Origin: Phoebastria nigripes
Lineage: Eukaryota; Chordata; Aves; Procellariiformes; Diomedeidae
Reading direction: 5' to 3'
Length of the DNA stretch: 64,000 bases
Assembly (NCBI GenBank): GCA_035582835.1
Contig: JAYKAV010000666.1
Span: 1,685,784 to 1,749,783, forward strand
The notes below the pieces were generated by a model. It worked only from the letters and a program-made list of their open reading frames with translations, searched no databases and had not been told where the DNA came from. Every line of letters starts with the position of its first letter. Within the stretch, counting starts at the first letter, position 1. This document shows positions 36,625 to 48,914 of the stretch, piece by piece. The position numbers and the translations under genes are program-made.

Positions 36625-39600
36625 TAAAGGCATGTAGACCCTGTGCTGAAGGTGCCACACACTTTAATGACAGAAAAAGTGGTGCGAGATTTGCTCCTAG
36701 GGAGGTAGCTCATTAACTTTAGGAGTGCTAAGGTAGTATCCAGTTGTTACTATAGGAACCCAAAGGATTTACTGGAAATAAATGTGATAAATATACAGTC
36801 TTAGCAACATAAAGCGGCACATTTTTATATATGTATGGATATCAAAACTGGTCTGCATTACTGCTACCTCAAATACTACTAAATTAAATAATTTTTAATT
36901 AAAATAAATAGTCCTGGTTTTCTTCACAAATCCTATTAAGGAGGGATAGAACAGAATAATAGTTGGCTGAAAGTTAATACTTGAGGACTATTCACTACAA
37001 GAAGCCTTGATCTGTGAGGGGTACTCTCCCTTTTGAATGTGGTGGTAGAGTACTCCGCTGCGGTAATTCCTGCCTTTTGGATGTTCTGTGAAACCAAAAT
37101 TCTTCCTGCTTGTGTCCATCAAAAGTTTCTTGGCAATTTTCTCATACAACTAGAAATCTACTCTTAGATTTCTGGTTAATAACACCTGGAACCATAGCTT
37201 TGTTAAATCTACGCAACCACATTGTTAATTTGAGCTCTGTTTGGGTGAAAGCTGCTACATATATGCAAAAGCATCATTGCTCTGAAAACTGGTTGTTTAC
37301 CTGCTGGATTCAGACTTCCTGTGTGTTTTTCTATTCAAAACAGAAAACAACTCTTCTGCAAATTCTTGCAAGTGTCAGCAGTTCCATGGGTTTAACTTTT
37401 CTCTGTTCCTGGGAAGATGATNGGATTCACTTTCTAGAAGCCAAAGAGAATGTAATCATCTTCCTATATTACAAGGCTGCTGCCAGGTCCCTGTGGATCC
37501 TCAAACTATAGCTACTGGAGACGGTGAAAACTCAGCTTTAGCCCAAGAGAGCTGCAAGATTTTCCTGAGTGATTTATTTCAAGAAGTGGATATTAGCCTT
37601 GTACCAGCCCTTATGCCACATATTTGCTATAGATAATTTAAATGCATTTGGTAGACTGCAGTAGCTACTTGGGATGAACGTCATGAACATGCCCCGTGGA
37701 ATCATTAATGTTTCCAGACATGGGGAGGATTCTGGGGAGACTGACAGCACCGGTCACAGCTCATCAGCTCAAAAACGCTTTCTGCAGCTGCATACTTCCA
37801 AGACACCTTGGAACAGCCAGGGTGACAGAGAAAAGTTTCCTAGGAAACTGGGGATGCAAGTCCACACAGCTTTTGTGGCTTTTCAACAAGTAGCTAATGG
37901 GAGCTGAGGTCTTGATATTGTTACAATATTCTGTGGCTTCTAATGCGGTTCCAGGCTGAATGGCTGCCACACACGGAAAATGTGCTTAGAGTTTCATCCC
38001 TGGCACTGTAACAGCTCCTGCCTGTATCACACGGTGTAGGTCATAAGGGAACTATTAAATCATACCTTAAGTGTAAAATTTGCAACTTAGTGTATCTCTT
38101 GAAAGATTTTGAAATCTGGACAACGTGTGGCCAGCTGTTTATTCAGCCTGGAGCCTTCTGAATCCATTCAGAAACAGGTAAATACTGTGTTGCTTTAGTA
38201 GACCAATTTATTCTTGTGCACATAGAACAGCCTGCTGCAGCTGTTGCTAGAATAGGGATAAAATATATTCAGCATATCAGGTGGATTGGTCTTTGGTTAT
38301 CATTTAGTGTTGTTTGTAACATAACATATATGTGGTATAAGCAGGTGAAAATAAATTGAAATTAAAGGAAAATATTATAGTTTTTTTTTTACACTGGATT
38401 TTAATTTGAAATATGCACACGATGTACTTACGTACTACCTCACGTACTGTCAAAAGAGAGGATGTTTCTCTAGATTAATTCAAGTGACTATTAAAAAAAT
38501 TTTTAATCCACCTCAGCTTTTGTGTGATACTGCTTATAACCATACCAGTTATTGAATATGGCCAGCTGTCAAGATACGAGACTGTTTTGTGTTCTCAGGG
38601 AGATTTAGTTTAGTTCCTTAGTATTGCAGCTATTATCAGGACTCAGAATCAGTCAGTAGATCAAACAAAAGGTCCTTTTATCCATAAGCAAAAGGAAGTG
38701 AAGTAGTTAATATAATTTTGAAGAAATTGCTGTGTTTTCTTATTTTTTTCAGTTGCTCATGCATAGTGTAAAATAATTAGCCATTTCTGAAATTTGCCTG
38801 TATCTCTTCGTGTTGCAGTCACATCAGAGTTTGACCAGAGGTAGTGCTGCAGAAAATATTGAATGAAGAAAAGGCAAATGTGAACAGTAGTACAAAATTA
38901 TATTATCAGAGACATATATATGTAGGAAAAATTCTACGTGTACCAAGTCTTATTGCTGCTTCTCATTTCATGCTTAGTGAAATGTTTTAGCTTATTGAGG
39001 AAAAACTACATCCAACAATCATACCAGTGACTTGCGCATGTTGTGCGGAAGGATCATGCCCCTTGGAGTGTTTTCTATGTGGCTTTATCGCTCGTAGGGT
39101 CACCCAAGGAGCTCCGCACAGATACAAAGCAAGGCATTGCAGAAAACGTAAGTACACGATGGGAAAGAAAATACAAACAAAATACAAGCTGTTTTGTGCA
39201 AACTATTTGTGCGCATGTAAGTTTGAAAAGTGTATTCTCTGTAGGACTGCTACAATTAGTTTACCATCTTTCTAAAGGCTTTTTAGCTTTGTGTATAAAC
39301 ATTGCCTCCATTTTTTCAACTGGCAGTAATATTGTTCTGTGTTTGATATGCTGCTATATATTATGAATGTTCCTAATCATCTCTTCAGATGGAGTTTCAA
39401 CTTGATCTGCTTCAGCTATTAAAATGGGAGATCAAACAGAATTTTGAAGGCCAGGATCACTTTTTTAAAAAATATCCTTGTCCATATGGCATATTCAGAT
39501 ACTATAGTAATGACTGGTGGAGTGATAGATGTTTAAACTGTTAAGCATACTTCGCTAAAACAATATATTTTGTTGCGAAAAACATTCTTCCTCTAAAACT

Positions 39601-39659
39601 GTCTTGCATTGTGCATTCTACAATGGCATATAATAGAAATTGGAAAAAAAGCTATTAAG
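36625..39659. other. non-coding stretch, no gene recognised
   Basis: About 3 kb. A frame at 37110-37511 (plus, about 133 codons, one undetermined base at 37422) has no recognisable domain and is probably chance. A slightly CpG-richer segment at 39028-39147 ends in a good donor-like 'gtaagt' and is discussed in the findings. No repeat is named here. Confidence 0.5.
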
Positions 39660-40045
39660 TCAATCCAGGCCATCATTCCACAGAGGCAGTATTGTTTGCT
39701 GCATTGAAGTTTTTAGCTTTAATTGGAGCTAGGTTTCAATTTCCCATACAATGGGGTTTCAGCTACATCCCTTGGGAGATTATTTCACAGTACAATAACT
39801 CTGCTGAGATGTTTTGCTGATATCTGGCCTAAATCTTCCCTCCTAATTTCATCCCATTGTTTGCTGTTGTAGCCCTAGGTATCACACGAAACAATTCCCC
39901 TTCTTCCTAATTGGTAAGCTTGTCAAATATTTCTGGACATCTACGTTCACACTTAGTTCAGTTGTTGCTTGGTTAGTATCTAATCTTAACATTTCTGCAT
40001 AGATTTATGCTCAGTCCCCTTAAGCTTTCTGTGGTTCATCTTCTT
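39660..40045 (-). mobile_element. old diverged CR1/L3-like LINE fragment
   Basis: The plus-strand phrases 'tttgctgatatctggcctaa', 'atcttccctcctaatttcat', 'cccattgtttgctgttgtag' and 'gctcagtcccctt' follow in the right order and spacing the antisense of an old CR1/L3-type region that I know from sauropsid genomes. Divergence is far higher than in the CR1 copies at 5965, 31965 and 36436, so this insertion is older. Its right edge runs into a pyrimidine tract. The subfamily is uncertain. Confidence 0.6.
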
Positions 40046-40100
40046 TCACATTTTTCTTTTCTTTTTTCTTTTTTTTTTTACTCTCTCTCCCTCCCTTATT
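40039..40100 (+). repeat. pyrimidine-rich low-complexity tract
   Basis: The run is almost wholly C and T, with an 11-base T stretch and 'ctctctctccctccc'. It could form triplex DNA or be simple-sequence drift at the edge of the old LINE fragment. Confidence 0.8.
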
Positions 40101-42755
40101 TGTGGATAGCACATTTTTGACAGCTACTAAGCAATAGCATCATCTCGAGTGCATTACAGAACCTCACAGATTGATGCTCTCACACCACTCGTTGAGCTGT
40201 CCATAGGTGCGCTATTTTTTCTGTCCTGCCGCACTGCCATTTAAGTTGAACTGCATATACACTATTCTTTTTCTCAGGCTTACTGCTTTCCAACTCTTTC
40301 TTTCCTATTGCAGTTCTGGACTTTTTTCTTATTAGGAAATTCAGGAAATACACACAATTAAATGAACAAGTGTTTGTTGAATTTTGTTCTTTTCAATTTT
40401 TCTGACATCTTGCTGTAACACGGCTGAATAAATTAACATTTGCCACTTTACTTTGTTCTTCAGTACTGCTAAAATATTGTTTAGGATTCTCACATTGGTT
40501 GAGATAGTAAATAAAACAGTCTTCTCATTGTGATGTGTCACTAGATAGATAAAAAGAGTACTACATGGTAATGAAAATGGTCTTGAAAATATCAGTGAGG
40601 CTGCTACATTTTTATCTTTCCAAATAATTGCCCTCTAGAAGATTGTGACTTTTGGAAGAATAGGAATACAATTGAGTCTGTGAATGGAATTTATAGAAGT
40701 CTCACATCCCTTCTGATTTCATATAAAATGACTCTTTAGGATTTTTTTGTGAGTCTTGCAATATTTCTCCACTTGCTGGAGGCACTTGACGATGTAAGAA
40801 TCTCAGCTTTCTTTTTTTAAAAGGATTGCCCTTTCAGGCTTAATTGACTGCAGAGAAAAGTTGAAAATATGACTCAGGAGTTTCCAAAAGCAGAAACAAA
40901 AATGCAGATAAGAGGAACCGAAGCCTTTTTTCCCTCTTACTTTACTGATATTTAAGCAAGTTTCCAAATTATTTAGACTGACCTATAATTTTTCATTTCT
41001 TCCACCTGACTTCACAACTACATGAGTGTTTGTGGTCCTCTTCTAGCTTGGCTTAGAAATAAGTAGTTGGCTCCAGAGCTTTTATGGTGTGATCCTCTTT
41101 ATTCACAAGTATGACCAAATTCTTACACTGGAAGTGAAAGTAATCAAACAGGAGACACTGTTTTGTCCCCAACACAGCTTTCAGTCACTTTGATTTCTCA
41201 GTCCCAAAGACTTATTTGCCAGGATTCATTCCCGGTCCTTACTCATACTCCTCAGTCTCATTCGTNGTATCTTCCTGTAATGTTAATTCTCAACAACATG
41301 TCTCTTCGTAAGTCAGATAGAGATAGGAAGTGTCTAAAATGGTCACCACAATGGGTTGATAGCAATACTTTAGGNAGGTTTGTGTCTCAGTGTATCCTGT
41401 AGCTGATCCACTCTATCCACCCTGTCCCGTGAAAAGGTCTCACACATTTTCATTTGTTAACTCAGTTCCCTTCCTCTACTTCACCTCTGGGATGAACCCT
41501 CTCCTGCCATGACAGTTTTCTCTGGCACTGAGATTAGGTGAATAGCAAAATAATTTGGTAGGAGGAGTATGTCTTTTCATCCTTATATAGCACTTTTGAA
41601 TATATACTCTCTTTCTACAGGATGGTTTATCCTGAGTGGTGAACTGAAATAAAATGTCTTGCGTGTGTCATAAAATGAAGTGCTAGATTATAACACGTAA
41701 TGTTCCTATAATGTCCATGTTCCTTTACATACTATTGTGTGTTTTGCACACAAACTGTAACTTGTATTTGTGTGCAGTGCTAACTAGATGACATTTGTTG
41801 TATTAGGAAAAACCCGTGCTGTATTTCTAGAGAAAAGTTCTTAGGAACATCTAAAGCAGCTTGTGTTACGTATTGCAATTTTCTCAGCTGCTACATGCAT
41901 TTTCTGCAGCTTCAGTTTTTAAAGGATGATATGGTATGGTAGAGGTAATTCTCTAAGGCTGCGATTACCAGATCACTAAATACCCAGAAGCATAAACTAT
42001 TCTTGGGGCTGTCAGCTTCCACTCCTGAAGCTATGGGGCTGTCAACTAGAGACAGGAAAAAAGACATGTTGTTATACTTACGATCCATTTCAAAAGGCAC
42101 AGGAAACCACACATCAAAAACTTTTAAGGAATGGCATATGAATTGAGATGTCAACAATATTGCTTATATAGCTTTGAAAGTAACTTCCGAAGTTTTGAGA
42201 AGATTCATTGTATCATCTGTAAGCTGTAGCAGGGACCATAGAAATTAGTTTTATTCACCTTATATTTGATCATAGCTGCTCAAAACCACCAACAGCTGCA
42301 GCGTCAAGATGAAAAGAACACGAGCTCATGATGTTGCGCAGGCAGAGAGCAGGTACCTGAACTCTGAACACAGACGTTACTGGTTACTGACTCGGTAGAA
42401 GTGAAAACTACTGAGAGATTTTGACATCAAAACCTCTTTATGGTACTTCATTGTCTTGGATTAGTTATCATGATGTGAAATTCTGTATGCATCAAGATAG
42501 AGATGGCTTTTATTCATGGTAGCCTGTCAAAATCAGCTGCGTATCCCATCAGCGAGGATTTCTTTTTACTAGTTAAAAGCATACAGAAATGGTATTGCAG
42601 GATTTTATTATGTAAAACCATAGCTGTTTGCTGTAAAGATATGGCTATAAGGTTACTTACTGTGGCTTTGGTAGTATTTGGTGATTGAGTAGAATTAATG
42701 TATTGTGCAGCCATGAATTGCAGTGGTCAAATACTTAGTTTGTTTCAACCTAGAC

Positions 42756-42776
42756 GGGTTTGGGGGTTTGGGTGGG
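42756..42776 (+). other. G-quadruplex motif
   Basis: G runs at 42756-42758, 42762-42766, 42770-42772 and 42774-42776 are separated by loops of three, three and one base ('gggtttgggggtttgggtgg'). The pattern recalls a telomere-like G/T repeat but is irregular and isolated. It lies in AT-rich DNA with no recognised gene nearby. Confidence 0.75.
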
Positions 42777-45122
42777 TTTATTCTTGANTAGTTGACTTCT
42801 CCATCTATGTATAGTAGCATATGCTACAAATCTGCCGATTATCTATAGGTAGCATTTCTTCTATATCAGGGTGCTCTGTTATCAGATGTGCTCAGCTTTC
42901 CCCAATTGCATTTTGTTGTTTATTCATGGTAAGAAGGATAACCGTATGAAATAGTTATCATTAACATTTGTATCAATAAATCAGGCTTTCAGAGAGGTTT
43001 TTGAAACAGAGATAGGAGGACAAAGCAATAATAAAAATTATAAGAATATCTAGTGGAAAAAAACAGATGACTAAGAAACAGTAAACTCATAAAGCTACCA
43101 GAAAGAAAGCCATTGTGGATAGCAGCAAAGTTTATTAATTGGGGGAAAAAAAATGGAATGGCTAAGGAAACCACACAAAAGCATAAATCTGAATCTTAGA
43201 AAAGAAACAATTTATAAAAGATGAATAGTTCCATGAAACAATATTTGAAAATAAAGAGTGAATTGAGATCAAATTTGAAACTACTGTTATTTGAGGAGTC
43301 TATTAATAATACATGTGCCAAATCAAGGATCACAATATCATGAAGTAATCTAGATTTGCGTTTCTATTGCTCTCAAGGTATAGCTGGTGACAGTAAAACA
43401 TACATGTAAGCAAATATACTTCTACTATTATAAAACAAGGTTGGAAATATTCCAACTTTATACTTATTTTTGTGTTTTATGACATCACCATAGGATTTGA
43501 GAATCTGATCACTCCTGGAAAAGGTGCTGTTCACATCCAGTATGACTGCCTGCCTGGTGCATCCTGGCATTGGCATTTTTTATACTTGTGCCTTAAACAG
43601 GCCGATCTGTTTTAGTGTTGGGAGTACTGCTGATAGTTACATCAAAACTACATGTAAACACTTTTTTTCCCCATTGTTGTAAAGTTACTCATGCGTTATT
43701 GAGATCACCAGAAGTACTTTTATGTCTTTGGATAAAATGTATGAGAAGCTGTGAAGACTGTAATTTGTATTGGCACCTGCAGAAGATTGTGTAGGAGTAG
43801 TGACAAAACAGATCCTCTGATTAAAACATAGATAGTATGTGATTGTGATAATGGCAGTTACTTGTACAGATGGGTAAAGCAGGAAAACAAAGCCACAAAA
43901 TAAAGAAATTAAGCCGTAAGTACTGAGGGTGCTATGTATGAAATCCTAATGAATATTCATATAGTAACTAAAGCAACTGCTGGCATAGAGCGCTAATCCT
44001 TTTGCAAATAACAATTAGCAGCAAGGCTGTAAAATGGAAGTTAATTTGCACATAGTATCAAGAGTTAAGAAATCTCCTGGATAAACAAAGGCTTTCTTAA
44101 TCTGGAGAAAAATTCTGCACTGTGAATCAGATTGCAAAATAAAGAAAAGATCTGAATCACATCACAATTTCTAAACAGGTTGCAGAGGCCCAGTCATTTG
44201 AGTGCAAAGATGAACAGTCCTCCTAAATATTATCTATACAGAAATCAGCAGTAGGAACACACTGCTACAGCATTCAACTCATTCACTGAATTCAGCTGTA
44301 ATGGAGGCAGCATATAGAAAGGGAAATTCAGTTTTCTTGCTTGCTTGCTTTCTGTAGCCGTGTTTGGGAATGACAAATATGGTATTTTTGTACTAATTCT
44401 GGTGTATAAATTACAATTATTAATGTATAGTGCAGAGTTTGTGCTGTTGCCATTGGAGGCTGAACACGTTTTGAAACAAGGAGAGTTTAACAACAACTAG
44501 TAGATGTGATGTGCTGTATTGCTTTGTGTACTGGGATTTGAAAGCATTGTTTCTGTGATGCATGCCCAAAGTATTTTGACTCAAATAATTTATGGCTTTC
44601 TTCAACATAAGAATGCAGAGACTATGCATGTATGGCTACTATCTATCAGTTTATACTGGCTGAGGATGTGGACCAGATTTACAGAGCTACATAGATATGT
44701 TAACAGTTGAATTGGAATTTAATATCATCCTATATAGGCATTTAAGTAAAAATCATGTGCCTGACTTCAACTGAAGTTTAATCGATATTCCAGATTTTGA
44801 TGAATTCACTCCTTTTAAAACACTTACTATCTATCCAGATACGCCCCTAAATACTTTTAAGAAGTCATACTCATGACAGTGACTATTGTTTACTTATGGA
44901 GCTGATATGGAAAATTAAGATAAAGCACAATGTAATGTATTACATTATGAAGATACACTGTTAAGCGGACAGTTGTAGATGAAACATGGCCTTTGGAGCA
45001 AGACGAAATCTGAAGAAGATAAGATCTACCCCAAAGGACACTTTGTGTCCTATGTCAAACCGTTGCCAAAAGAGGGAGATAAAGAAAAGAGTGTGAGAAA
45101 GACAGCAAGTGTGAAGTGCTGT

Positions 45123-45143
45123 GTTTTGTTTTGTTTTGTTTTG
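45123..45143 (+). repeat. (TTTTG)n short repeat
   Basis: Four units of TTTTG in a row make a small pentanucleotide microsatellite. It falls in a frame with no recognised protein. Confidence 0.85.
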
Positions 45144-48100
45144 AATAATTACCATCTAATTATCAGTTTAGGGGGCTCAACTGAATCATCATGCTTAATA
45201 GCCACTGAGGGATGACATCTCGTTTCCATAAATTTATCTAATCCCTTTTTGAGCCCCTTTCAATAATATCACTATAGTAATATGGCTGTCTCCCACTGAT
45301 GTCCATATGCATACAGGCTGTTAGCAATGCTGCAGTGTCTGGTACTGGTGTTTCAAGTATTTGAATGTGTTTGGTTTTATTTGTTTCCTTTGTTTTCCAC
45401 TGGCATTTTTTGTGCATAAATGAGTCAAACCAGTTGATGGCCTTAAAATACTGAGGAATCAGTATATTCATGGTATTTTAGTGATTTGCTAGAGGGTAGG
45501 TGCGCCACAAGGAAAGAAAAAAAATCATATTGTCTTTGGAGAAACGTCTATACAAACAGATATTAATTCTATCATCTTCCCTTCGTTTTTTCCCCCAGAA
45601 TGCCTTTAAGGCATTTCTCTTGCCCCTGTGAATTTAGTCTAATTATCTGTTAATGATTAAACTGGTGGTTCAATACACATGTTCTGACGTGCTGCAGACT
45701 ACTATTTTTTAGCACTATGGAATCAGCGTAATAACAAAGTTTGACAACAAAATATAAACATTCTGAGAAGAAACTATTTCTCCATGAGAAATGAAGTTTT
45801 GAGGCAACTGAAACTTATCACTTTGAAACTGGCTAAGTTTTGCAATGACATATTGCCGGAAAAAAAGGGGGAAAGATAAAATTGAAACAGTTCTGAGTGA
45901 ATGTTTTACATTTTTTACATTTTCAGAATGTATCACTAGGTACTGAGGTACCATTTGCAAAATGGAGAACAAAGATATAATATCGTCATATCTGACATCA
46001 GGAAAGTTGCCTGATATGAGAGAGCCAGTTTTGTACCTGCTATCCACACAATTAGGGACTCAGAGTAGCATTTATCCTCCCCGGTTGAGCTGTGATTTTT
46101 GGAACTGTTGTCAGACTATGAATCAATTTTAACTATATCTTCTGGCATTAAATCAGCATAAAACATGCGCATTATGTGTTACTTTAGTTTGGTCCATTAG
46201 TAGTCATACTACTTTACTTCCTGGATGAAAGAATTTTTGACAACTGATTTCAAATTATCTTGTCTTCACCAATGAATTTTAAAGAAATAAAAAGCCAGTG
46301 AATATTTTAAACACCTATGCCAAAATAGCTAGAAATTTTCATGTTCAGTCAAAACCTGTCCCTATTTCAGGTGGTTCGTGATTAATTGGAATGCAAGGCC
46401 CTAATTAGCTGGGTGCTACAGATGGGGTGCTTACAGCAATATCCTTTTTTAAATTAGAAATTAAGATTTCAGACATGTGTTTGACAAATTTTATTGTAAA
46501 ATTTATTATTGTGTTTTTCTTGAATTTAAAGGTTGAGGGAAAAAGGATATCCAAACCCAGATTTTTCTTTAAAAGATAAATTGCTTCATTGCACTATAGT
46601 TAAGTTAAATGCAATATTAATTCTTGGCAGATACTGAATAAAACTTGTGATTTCATTTTCTGGTCTATGCAGAAAGTTGGGCACTTTGGAAATTCTTTAA
46701 AGAAGTCCTCTGACTGAAGGAGGATTCAAAGTAAACCTCAAGTCTTACTTGCAAAGCCACATAAAGGAATGGAACCTCAAGGAACAGTATGTTTGCCAAC
46801 TTTATTTCTAGGTATTGTTAACATAACTGCTCCTGCAGTAGTGGTTTGTGTTAAATTTAATTGATTGTCCTTGATTCAAATGAAATAAAATAGCAAACAC
46901 TATTCAGTCATTTCCATGTAAAAAATAAAAAGCTGAAAAGTTTTGGAATACCAGTAAAAAGTTATTTATTTAAATTATAAAAGTAACAATTTTTTTAAAT
47001 CCTTCTGTTAGCCCAGAGCTTAATCCAAGTTCCTTAAAAAAATTCCTAAGAAATTGCAAGGCATGACACAAACATGGTTCAACGTTAAAGTGAATTTATA
47101 CCAGGTAATGGGTATGGAGCTATCCTAGTAGAAATTATATGCTTTAAATTTCAATTTGGGGAAACCATGCTGTGTTTTAATGTTGCCTGTATAAATCAAA
47201 GTTGAGGGGAAATGTTTTGACTGACATCTTGAAATGGAAGTCACACTTACACAGTCTTTATGACATGAATTTATGACAATTTGTGTTATAGGCTTCAATT
47301 CAGCAATGATACAAAAATCCTCCTTTCATCTTATCCAGATGAAGAGTAAAATTGCCTAGATGTATTTAAATGAAAAAGAATGAAATTGCCTTAAGAAAGT
47401 TAATTTCTAGATAGGAGTAAAATGTTTGAGTNGAATGTGCTCTGTGCTTATCAGTAGGGTTGAAGTACTGTAGAGACATGAATTAAGAAATTCAATATTT
47501 CAAGAACTAATATCATAAGGAAAACAAAGCAGATATGGAAATAATCTTTGAATCAGAAATTTCATTTGCTGAGATGTATCACCTTATGCAGACACACAGG
47601 AAAAAAATTGCTCTTGTTAAAATAAGAAGATGTTTATAAAGTACTTATTGGACACAACATAATATATCTGACAACTTTCAGGAAGAATATAAATGTGAAA
47701 TATGATGTTCAGGTAGGCATACATTCATGGATAGGATGCTGTCCCTTTTCACTGCAATGCCAAGAACATGTTTAACTCAGGTTTGTGATAAGCACAGCTA
47801 AAGCACTATTAAATTATTAGTTAAAATGGGATGGAAATTAATTGACAGAGTGAAAGTGAAAAAAGCAGACGTGAAAAATAATCAGTGTGTCATTACTTCC
47901 CAGAGTAAATAGGCAGGAGTGATATTGTTTATCATGCCCATTCAAGAAAATACATGTATTGCTATGGTATTCTCAGCTGGCTCTTTTTTGCCACTTAAAA
48001 GCATTGAAGTAAGTACATAGAACAAATGAAAACAAGAACAAACAGTAATTCTTTCCTTTATACAAATAGCACTGTGTGATATTCTGTTGGACAACATCAG

Positions 48101-48378
48101 TTAAAAATACAAAGAAAGAGTGCAGCTCAAATTGAGCCTTGGAGTAGGAAGAAATGGCTGATAGTGCTCTACTTCTGTGTGCAAAGAACAGAGACATTTT
48201 CCTCAGGTAACATTGTGGATGCTGTGTAGGCTGCAACACTTAAATAGCTAAACCTGCTAATGAGAGGAAATGAGAGAGACCGTGAAAGGGATGGGACAAA
48301 GAGCTTTAGCAGTAGGGGCTAGACTGCTGTTCTGTCTGACAGTTCAGATAACTCCTGGGTATATGTTTTATATATGTC

Positions 48379-48914
48379 TGTTGTGGTTTAACCCGGCAGG
48401 CAGCTAAACACCACACAGCCATTAGCTCACTCCCCCCCGCAGTGGGATGGGGGAGAGAATCGGGGGAAAAAAAAAAGTAAAAGTAGTGGGTTGAGATAAA
48501 GACAGTTTCATAGGACAGAAAAGGAGGGGAAAATAATAATAATGACAAAAGAATATACAAAATAAGTGATGCACAATGCAATTGCTCACCACCCACTGAC
48601 CGATGCCCAGCCAGTTCCCGAGCAGCGTTGCCGCCCCCTGGCCAATTCCGCCCAGTTTATATACTGAGCATGACATCATATGGTATGGAAGATCCCTTTG
48701 GCCACTTTGGGTCAGCTGTCCTGGCTGTGCCCCCTCCCAGCTTCTTGCTGGCAGGCCACGAGAGGCTGAAAAGTCCTTGACTAGTATAAGCAGCGCTTAG
48801 CAACAACTAAAACATCAGTGTATTATCAACATTATTCTCACACTAAATCCAAAACACAGCACTATACCAGCTACTAGGAAGAAAATTAACTCTATCCCAG
48901 CTGAAACCAGGGCA
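48379..48914 (-). mobile_element. solo LTR of an avian endogenous retrovirus (subtype A)
   Basis: This 536-bp element has terminal TG...CA ends (plus strand 'tgttgtggtttaaccc' to 'gaaaccagggca'). It is flanked by a perfect 5-bp target-site duplication, 'atgtc', at 48374-48378 and 48915-48919. I recognise the sequence family as an LTR common in bird genomes. Transcriptional direction is minus: a TATATAA box lies at 48657-48663, and where a polyadenylation signal is expected (48506-48511) the copy has ATGAAA, so the signal seems decayed. No gag, pol or env lies beside it, so it is a solo LTR left by recombination between the two ends of a provirus. Open frames inside it are incidental. Confidence 0.92.

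Larger units (their letters stand above)
40101..48378. other. AT-rich non-coding stretch, no gene recognised
   Basis: About 8.3 kb. No frame exceeds about 110 codons and none shows a family motif. It contains a G-quadruplex motif (42756-42776), a (TTTTG)n run (45123-45143) and a 14-bp near-repeat 'tggggctgtca' at 42004 and 42034. The interval 45.19-45.26 kb ('aatttatctaatcccttttt') hints at another old CR1/L3 scrap, too short to call. Confidence 0.55.

Noticed and set aside
37110..37511. Plus-strand frame of about 133 codons
   Set aside because: No domain is recognisable, an undetermined base interrupts it, and no supporting exon signals are clear.
43850..43920. Antisense MIR 3' part
   Set aside because: The resemblance is limited to a purine-rich run around 'acagatgggtaaa' and could be chance.
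44339..44355. Short (CTTG)n run as a microsatellite
   Set aside because: Only three to four units, which is common by chance.
48306..48679. Minus-strand open frames inside the first LTR as genes
   Set aside because: They are translations of LTR sequence and are not shared as frames with the second LTR.
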